From the NCBI GenBank assembly GCA_002862305.1, contig PKCS01000039.1, positions 1 through 64,000 of the forward strand: DNA of 64,000 bases, in the 5' to 3' direction. A program made the position numbers and the translations under genes. The DNA comes from Phycisphaerae bacterium (lineage in GTDB: Bacteria > Planctomycetota > Phycisphaerae > Phycisphaerales > SM1A02). Every line of letters begins with the position of its first letter. Within the stretch, counting starts at the first letter, position 1. Positions 59,535-64,000 of the stretch are shown here, in pieces. The notes under the pieces were generated by a model. The model ran no database searches. It was not told the DNA's origin and saw only the letters and a program-made list of their open reading frames with translations.

Positions 59535-60081
59535 GTTCCTGGATTCGGATCCAGGAGCGACTGGCTGAATCAGTCATGACCGTTTTCAGCTGCCTCGCAC
59601 GCTCCAATTCGGTTTGGGAGGTCTGTCACCTCTGTGTGTTCAGGTTCCGTGAAGTGCGGAAATCGCCTCTAAGTCCCTCTCGGCGTCGATTCAGATCCTT
59701 CCTCCTCCGTGGAGTGCGTTCCCGATGGCTTACGAAGGGGAGTGATGGGCCGCTCTTCCGTTCCAGAGTGGCGCCGGTTGGGATTCGGGTGCTGGATTTC
59801 GAATTTGATTCTCACCGTCGGTTTCCAAGTCCAATTCAGGCAGGGGATTGATGCATCGAACCCGGCCCCTCGCACTAGTGCATTGCTCGTGGAACCAATA
59901 CCCAACGCACGCCGGAAGCACACGGAATCCAAACGATCCCGATTTAGCCTTCGATCCATCAGAGCCGGTGAAACGAGGCGCGGACACACTTCCGTGAGCA
60001 CCTTGATCACTGGATCAAACGCATGTCCCTGTTTCAGAGAACGATCGTATTTCACTTATGACTTTTCTAGGAGTTAAGTTC
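59535..60081. other. 547-nt gap upstream of the duplicated dockerin protein
   Basis: Lower G+C than its neighbours and no credible gene; short open frames on both strands lack ribosome binding sites and export signals. A palindrome TTGATC-ACTG-GATCAA (60003-60018) lies 64 nt before the start of the downstream gene, a possible operator. AGGAGTT lies 8 nt before the ATG at 60082. No clear promoter pair was identified. Confidence 0.5.
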
Positions 60082-63000
60082 ATGAAGAACACCACACGTT
60101 GCATCGGAGCCACACTGGCCACCGGCGCGGCGCTGACCGTCTCAAGCATCGCGCTTGCAGACGAGATCATCGTCAATTCGGATATCACTATTTCGACCAC
60201 CTGGACCGCCGACAACACCTACAACCTCAGCGGCCAGATCTACGTCAGGAACGGCGCCACGCTCACGATCGAGGCCGGTACCGTCGTCGCCAGCAGCCCC
60301 ACCAAGAACGGTTCGGGTTCACTGGCCGTCTGTCGAGGCGCGCAGATCAACGTGCAGGGCACTGCCGATGCACCCGTGATCATGACCTCCACCAACGACG
60401 ACTTCCAGACCTGGCGAGAGGCCTGCAACGAGTGGGGCAACCTCACCATCATGGGCAACGCATTCATCGGCTACAACTACGGTGGCGAGGCGGCCTGGTC
60501 CGGTGCCCAGGCCACCATGGAGGGGCTCGTCCCCGAGTTCGACGGTGACCCCAACGTCATCTACGGCGGCACCAACGACAACGACGACAGCGGTTCGATC
60601 TCCTACCTCTCGCTTCGATACGGTGGACGCGTCGTCGGTCTCACCAACGAGCTCAACGGTCTTTCCCTCGGTGCGATCGGTCGTGCAACGAGCATCAACA
60701 ACGTCGAGATCATGAACAACGTCGATGACGGCATCGAGCTCTGGGGCGGCACCGTCGACCTCAAGAACTGCTCGATCTGGAACATCGGTGACGACAGCGT
60801 CGATGCCGACCAGGGCTACCGGGGCACCATGCAGAACATCTTCGTGGTCCAGGGATTCAGCACCCAGGCGAAGCAGGGATCCGGTGTCGGTGACAACGGT
60901 TTCGAGTTCGACGGCGCCGAGGATTCGGACGCACAGCCCCGGACCCGTGCCGCCATCTACAACGCCACCTTCGTCGGCCAGCCCGACGGTGACGGTGCGA
61001 CCGCATGGCGTGATGGTGCCGGTGTCCAGTACATCAACTGCATCTTCATGGACTGCGGTGAGAAGGTCGTCCGCCCCGACGGTGACGATGGTGACGGTGC
61101 GCAGGGCTACGGCTACAACGGAACCGCGACCTTCGCGGAACTCTGGAACACCAACGCCTCGGTGGCCCCGAGCGTGAACGCCCCTTCGAACCCCGGTGTC
61201 TTCTACACCGCCCAGAACGACGACTACAACGTCTGCGCGATGGTCGGTAGCGTCTTCTACAACAACGCCAACTACTCCGATGCCAACACCTACGGGGTGT
61301 TCGATGCGGCGAACAACAACCTCATCGAGAAGACCACGCCCATCGCGGCGATCACTCGTGCCCCGCTGGAACTGGTCGGCCCGGACTTCAAGGCGCAGGA
61401 GCGCGTCACCTTCATCGATCCGACCCCCGTCGGCGCGGCTGCCGGTGCTCAGGCCCTCCCGACCTCGGAGAACGGCGTGATCTACCAGAACTATTCCGGC
61501 GCCTTCTCTCCCACCGGAGCCAACTGGCTCTGTGGATGGTCCGCGGCAAGTTCCTACGGTTTCATCTCCGATGACTGTGGCAACGAGGTTCTCGTGAGCG
61601 GTGACATCACCACTTCGACCACCTGGTCCGCCGGAAACGTCTACAACCTGCAGGGTCAGGTCAACGTCAAGAACGGCGCCACCCTCACCATCGAGGCCGG
61701 TACCATCGTCGCCAGCACCCCGTCCGTGAACGGTTCCGGTTCACTCGCCATCTGCCGAGGTTCACAGATCAACGTGCAGGGCACTGCCGATGCACCCGTG
61801 ATCATGACCTCCACCAACGACGACTTCGAGAACCTTCGCACCGCCTGCAACGAGTGGGGCAACCTCACCATCATGGGCAACGCATACATCGGCTACAACT
61901 ATGGTGGCGCAGCGCCCTGGTCCGGTGCGCAGGCCACGATGGAAGGCCTGGTCCCCGACTTCGATGGCGATCCCGATGTCATCTACGGTGGTACCGATGA
62001 CGACGACAACAGCGGTACGATCAGCTACCTCAACCTTCGCTACGGCGGTCGGGTGGTCGGTCTCACCAACGAGCTCAACGGTCTGTCCCTCGGTGCGATC
62101 GGTCGTGCAACGACCATCAACAACGTCGAGATCATGAACAACGTCGATGACGGCATCGAGCTCTGGGGCGGTACCGTGAACCTCGAGAACTGCGCGGTCT
62201 GGAACATCGGTGACGACAGCATCGACGCCGACCAGGGCTACCGTGGAACGATCACCAACGTCCTCGTCGTCCAGGGCCACAGCGCGGATGCCAAGCAGGG
62301 CTCCGGATTCGGTGACAATGGTTTCGAGTTCGACGGCGCCGAGGATTCCGATGCGCAGCCTCGTACGCGTGCGGCCGTCTACAACGCCACCTTCATCGGC
62401 CACCTCGACGGTGACGGCGCGACTGCATGGCGTGATGGTGCCGGCGTCCAGTACATCAACTCCATCATCATGGACTGCGGCGAGAAGGTCGTCCGCCCCG
62501 ACGGTGACGATGGTGACGGTGCGCAGGGCTACGGCTACAACGGGACCGCGACCTTCGCGGAGCTCTGGGACACCAACGCCTCGGTCTTCCCGAGCGTGAA
62601 CGCCCCTTCGAACCCCGCTCTCTACTACACCGCCCAGAACACCGACTACAACGTCTGTGCGATGGTCGACAGCGTCTTCTACAACAACGCCAACTACGAC
62701 GATGCCGAGACGTACGGCGTCTTCGATGTTGAGAACAACAACGTCAGGGAGCCTTCGGTGATGCCGATCACCGAACTCGTCCGTGGCGACCTCGTCCTGA
62801 TCGGCCCCAACTTCAAGGCCACCCAGCCGGTCGAGTTCCTCGACCCGCGCCCCGTGGGCACCTCCGCTGGTGCGTTCGATGCCAACAGCAACTGGCTCTG
62901 TGGCTGGTCGACCTCCGATGCATACGGCCTGATCAACTGTGATCTTGATATCCCCTGTCCCGGTGACTTCAACAATGATGGCACGATCAGTGGTGCCGAC

Positions 63001-63123
63001 CTGAGTCAGCTCCTCGGTGCATGGGGCACCATCCGCCCCGAGTTCGACCTGACCGGTGATGACTTCATCAACGGTGCCGACCTGAGCATCCTGCTCGGGG
63101 CCTGGGGCCCGGGCGGCTGCTGA
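60082..63123 (+). CDS. Secreted beta-helix-like protein, internally duplicated, with dockerin-like tail
   Basis: 1013 residues: signal peptide 1-26 (ALTVSSIALA); repeat 1 (about 28-501) and repeat 2 (about 502-955), each opening with a 'TTW.A.N.YNL.GQ..V.NGATLTIEAGT' motif typical of right-handed parallel beta-helix proteins. Each contains DGDGATAWRDGAGVQY and ends in NWLCGWS. The tail (959-1013) has two dockerin/EF-hand-like units (CPGDFNNDGTISGADLSQLL, DLTGDDFINGADLSILLGAWG). ATG at 60082 has AGGAGTT upstream. Probably exported and surface-bound. Polysaccharide binding or lyase activity is possible for the fold, but no catalytic residues are identified. Confidence 0.82.
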   Translation: MKNTTRCIGATLATGAALTVSSIALADEIIVNSDITISTTWTADNTYNLSGQIYVRNGATLTIEAGTVVASSPTKNGSGSLAVCRGAQINVQGTADAPVIMTSTNDDFQTWREACNEWGNLTIMGNAFIGYNYGGEAAWSGAQATMEGLVPEFDGDPNVIYGGTNDNDDSGSISYLSLRYGGRVVGLTNELNGLSLGAIGRATSINNVEIMNNVDDGIELWGGTVDLKNCSIWNIGDDSVDADQGYRGTMQNIFVVQGFSTQAKQGSGVGDNGFEFDGAEDSDAQPRTRAAIYNATFVGQPDGDGATAWRDGAGVQYINCIFMDCGEKVVRPDGDDGDGAQGYGYNGTATFAELWNTNASVAPSVNAPSNPGVFYTAQNDDYNVCAMVGSVFYNNANYSDANTYGVFDAANNNLIEKTTPIAAITRAPLELVGPDFKAQERVTFIDPTPVGAAAGAQALPTSENGVIYQNYSGAFSPTGANWLCGWSAASSYGFISDDCGNEVLVSGDITTSTTWSAGNVYNLQGQVNVKNGATLTIEAGTIVASTPSVNGSGSLAICRGSQINVQGTADAPVIMTSTNDDFENLRTACNEWGNLTIMGNAYIGYNYGGAAPWSGAQATMEGLVPDFDGDPDVIYGGTDDDDNSGTISYLNLRYGGRVVGLTNELNGLSLGAIGRATTINNVEIMNNVDDGIELWGGTVNLENCAVWNIGDDSIDADQGYRGTITNVLVVQGHSADAKQGSGFGDNGFEFDGAEDSDAQPRTRAAVYNATFIGHLDGDGATAWRDGAGVQYINSIIMDCGEKVVRPDGDDGDGAQGYGYNGTATFAELWDTNASVFPSVNAPSNPALYYTAQNTDYNVCAMVDSVFYNNANYDDAETYGVFDVENNNVREPSVMPITELVRGDLVLIGPNFKATQPVEFLDPRPVGTSAGAFDANSNWLCGWSTSDAYGLINCDLDIPCPGDFNNDGTISGADLSQLLGAWGTIRPEFDLTGDDFINGADLSILLGAWGPGGC
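60163..62945 (+). repeat. Tandem 1.4-kb duplication inside the beta-helix gene
   Basis: Copies 60163-61584 and 61585 to about 62945, offset 1422 nt (474 codons) at their start. Long stretches are near-identical at both DNA and protein level (ELNGLSLGAIGRAT and DGDGAQGYGYNGTATFAELW in both), and other parts differ by synonymous changes, so the duplication is old but may be homogenised. Confidence 0.85.
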
Positions 63124-63174
63124 GTCGTCCCGTAGTCATTCCTCCAGGATCCTTCGGTTTGGATCTACGGCACC

Positions 63175-63204
63175 GCCCCCCCGGCCCCCACAGGCCGGGG
63201 GGGC
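63175..63204 (+). terminator. Intrinsic terminator after the beta-helix gene
   Basis: Perfect 12-bp G+C stem GCCCCCCCGGCC / GGCCGGGGGGGC with loop CCCACA, followed by GTTTCGTATT. 51 nt after the stop codon. It also lies 3' of convergent prfA, so it may work for both directions. Confidence 0.85.
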
Positions 63205-63243
63205 GTTTCGTATTCGGTGCGCCGTTCGTATCTGATGGGCCGC

Positions 63244-64000
63244 TCAGAGTGCGGCGAGGCGTCGTGCGACGTCCATCTCGATCAGGGCCTCGACCAGCGG
63301 CTGCAGGCGACCCTGCATCAACTCCCCGAGGTTGAAGGACTGCCCGAGTCGATGATCGACCACGAGGTTCTCCTTCCAGCGATAGGTCCGGATCTTCTCC
63401 GCTCGGCCACCGGAACCGATCATCGAGGCCCGCTCCTCCGCACGTCTGGCGTCGAGTTCCCGCTGCTGTCGTTCGTAGAGTCGCGCACGAAGCAGTCGCC
63501 ATGCCTTCTCACGATTCTGGGCCTGGCTCTTGGTCTCCTGCATCCGGACCTCGATCCCGGTCGGTTCGTGGATCAGGTGCACGGCGGTCGCGACCTTGTT
63601 GACGTTCTGGCCGCCCGGGCCCTGGGCGGTGGTGATCGATTCCTTGACGTCGGACTTCTCGAGCTGCACCGCCACCTCCTCGGGTTGAGCGAGGACCGCG
63701 ACGGTTGCGGTCGAGGTGTGGATGCGGCCCTGTGCCTCCGTCGCCGGCACCCGCTTGACCTGATGGGTGCCGCCTTCGTAGCCCAGCTCGCTCCAGGCGC
63801 CCTCGCCTTCCAGCTCGACGATCACGCTCTTGAATCCCGCGATCTCGCCCGGATGGGCCTCCAGGACCTCGAAACGCCACTGCCGCCCCTGGGCGTAGCG
63901 CTCGTACATCTCGAGCAGGTCGCCCGCCCAGATCCCCGCCTCGTCGCCGCCGACCCCGGCGCGGATCTCGAGGATCATCGCCCCGATCGCCTTGTCCTCC
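63244..64000 (-). CDS. prfA: Peptide chain release factor 1, C-terminal part (cut by window edge)
   Basis: Terminates translation at UAA/UAG. Visible are VPATEAQGRIHTSTATVAVL (the RF1 P-x-T stop-codon recognition tripeptide as PAT, not RF2's SPF) and GPGGQNVNK with the GGQ hydrolysis motif. ILEIRAGVGGDEAGIWAGDL also fits RF1. About 251 codons lie inside the window; the N-terminus (about 100 residues) lies beyond 64000. The stop is 40 nt from the terminator of the beta-helix gene. Confidence 0.95.
   Translation of the reverse strand, partial: EDKAIGAMILEIRAGVGGDEAGIWAGDLLEMYERYAQGRQWRFEVLEAHPGEIAGFKSVIVELEGEGAWSELGYEGGTHQVKRVPATEAQGRIHTSTATVAVLAQPEEVAVQLEKSDVKESITTAQGPGGQNVNKVATAVHLIHEPTGIEVRMQETKSQAQNREKAWRLLRARLYERQQRELDARRAEERASMIGSGGRAEKIRTYRWKENLVVDHRLGQSFNLGELMQGRLQPLVEALIEMDVARRLAAL

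Noticed and set aside
59576-60055. Open frames of 91 codons (plus) and 128 codons (minus) in the 547-nt gap
   Set aside because: No ribosome binding site, atypical composition for genes here, and they overlap each other; more likely control region.
1-64000. Mobile elements, prophage, integrase, defence or secondary-metabolite genes
   Set aside because: No transposase, integrase, restriction, CRISPR-Cas, toxin-antitoxin or synthase signature was found in any reading frame checked.

Overview
The window is G+C-rich, gene-dense bacterial chromosome and reads like a planctomycete, most likely of the Phycisphaerae. This is an inference from several sequence traits: secreted proteins ending in tandem dockerin/EF-hand-like units with the 'DLS.LLGAWG' signature, Mot/Tol/Exb-type channel operons built in with VWA and TPR proteins, and an HU protein carrying a long Lys/Arg tail. 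No insertion sequence, prophage, integrase or CRISPR array was seen.

Layout. 1-4238 (minus strand): start of a DUF2237 gene, then thrS, nrdR, frr and pyrH. 4407-14593 (plus): eight tightly packed or overlapping genes forming a proton-motive-force-type envelope cluster (VWA protein, exported helical protein, TolQ/ExbB-like channel, two TolR/ExbD-like proteins, three large exported or membrane proteins of unknown function). 14624-20784 (minus): a VKOR-DsbA-DsbA fusion, an unrecognised exported protein and a cystathionine lyase/synthase plus cystathionine beta-synthase pair. 20847-25213: rsmJ, small membrane proteins, a secreted CBM2/dockerin-like protein, Dps and tRNA-Ala(UGC). 25258-36030: an SH3-domain protein divergent from a TolC-like lipoprotein plus Sua5, the histidine-catabolic hutH and hutU, two small unknowns, an SDR protein and a polytopic membrane protein. 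36092-46270: sugar kinase, S9 peptidase and murQ in a row, tailed HU, UDP-glucose dehydrogenase, O6-alkylguanine transferase, an EEP-family exported protein and glyA. 46413-63123: a kelch-like dockerin protein, a complete TonB2/TtpC-type transport operon with its own receptor, a Sel1 lipoprotein and an internally duplicated right-handed-repeat dockerin protein. 63244-64000: prfA, cut by the window edge.

How the genes work together. Two separate Exb/Tol-type motors are encoded. The 48-59 kb operon has a receptor, a long coiled-coil ExbB (TtpC type), a short ExbB, ExbD, TonB and TPR proteins, so it is probably a self-contained outer-membrane uptake system. It is flanked by large exported proteins with dockerin-like tails that may act on, bind or present its substrate. 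The 4-15 kb cluster has the motor but no TonB and no receptor. It couples the motor to a VWA protein and large exported helical proteins, and it is the best candidate here for an undescribed machine.

Gene starts. Ten genes have a TAnnnT hexamer 6-8 nt before the start codon, which predicts leaderless mRNAs. Genes inside operons instead often start on a GTGA or ATGA overlap with the preceding stop, and other leadered genes use AAGGAG-like ribosome binding sites.
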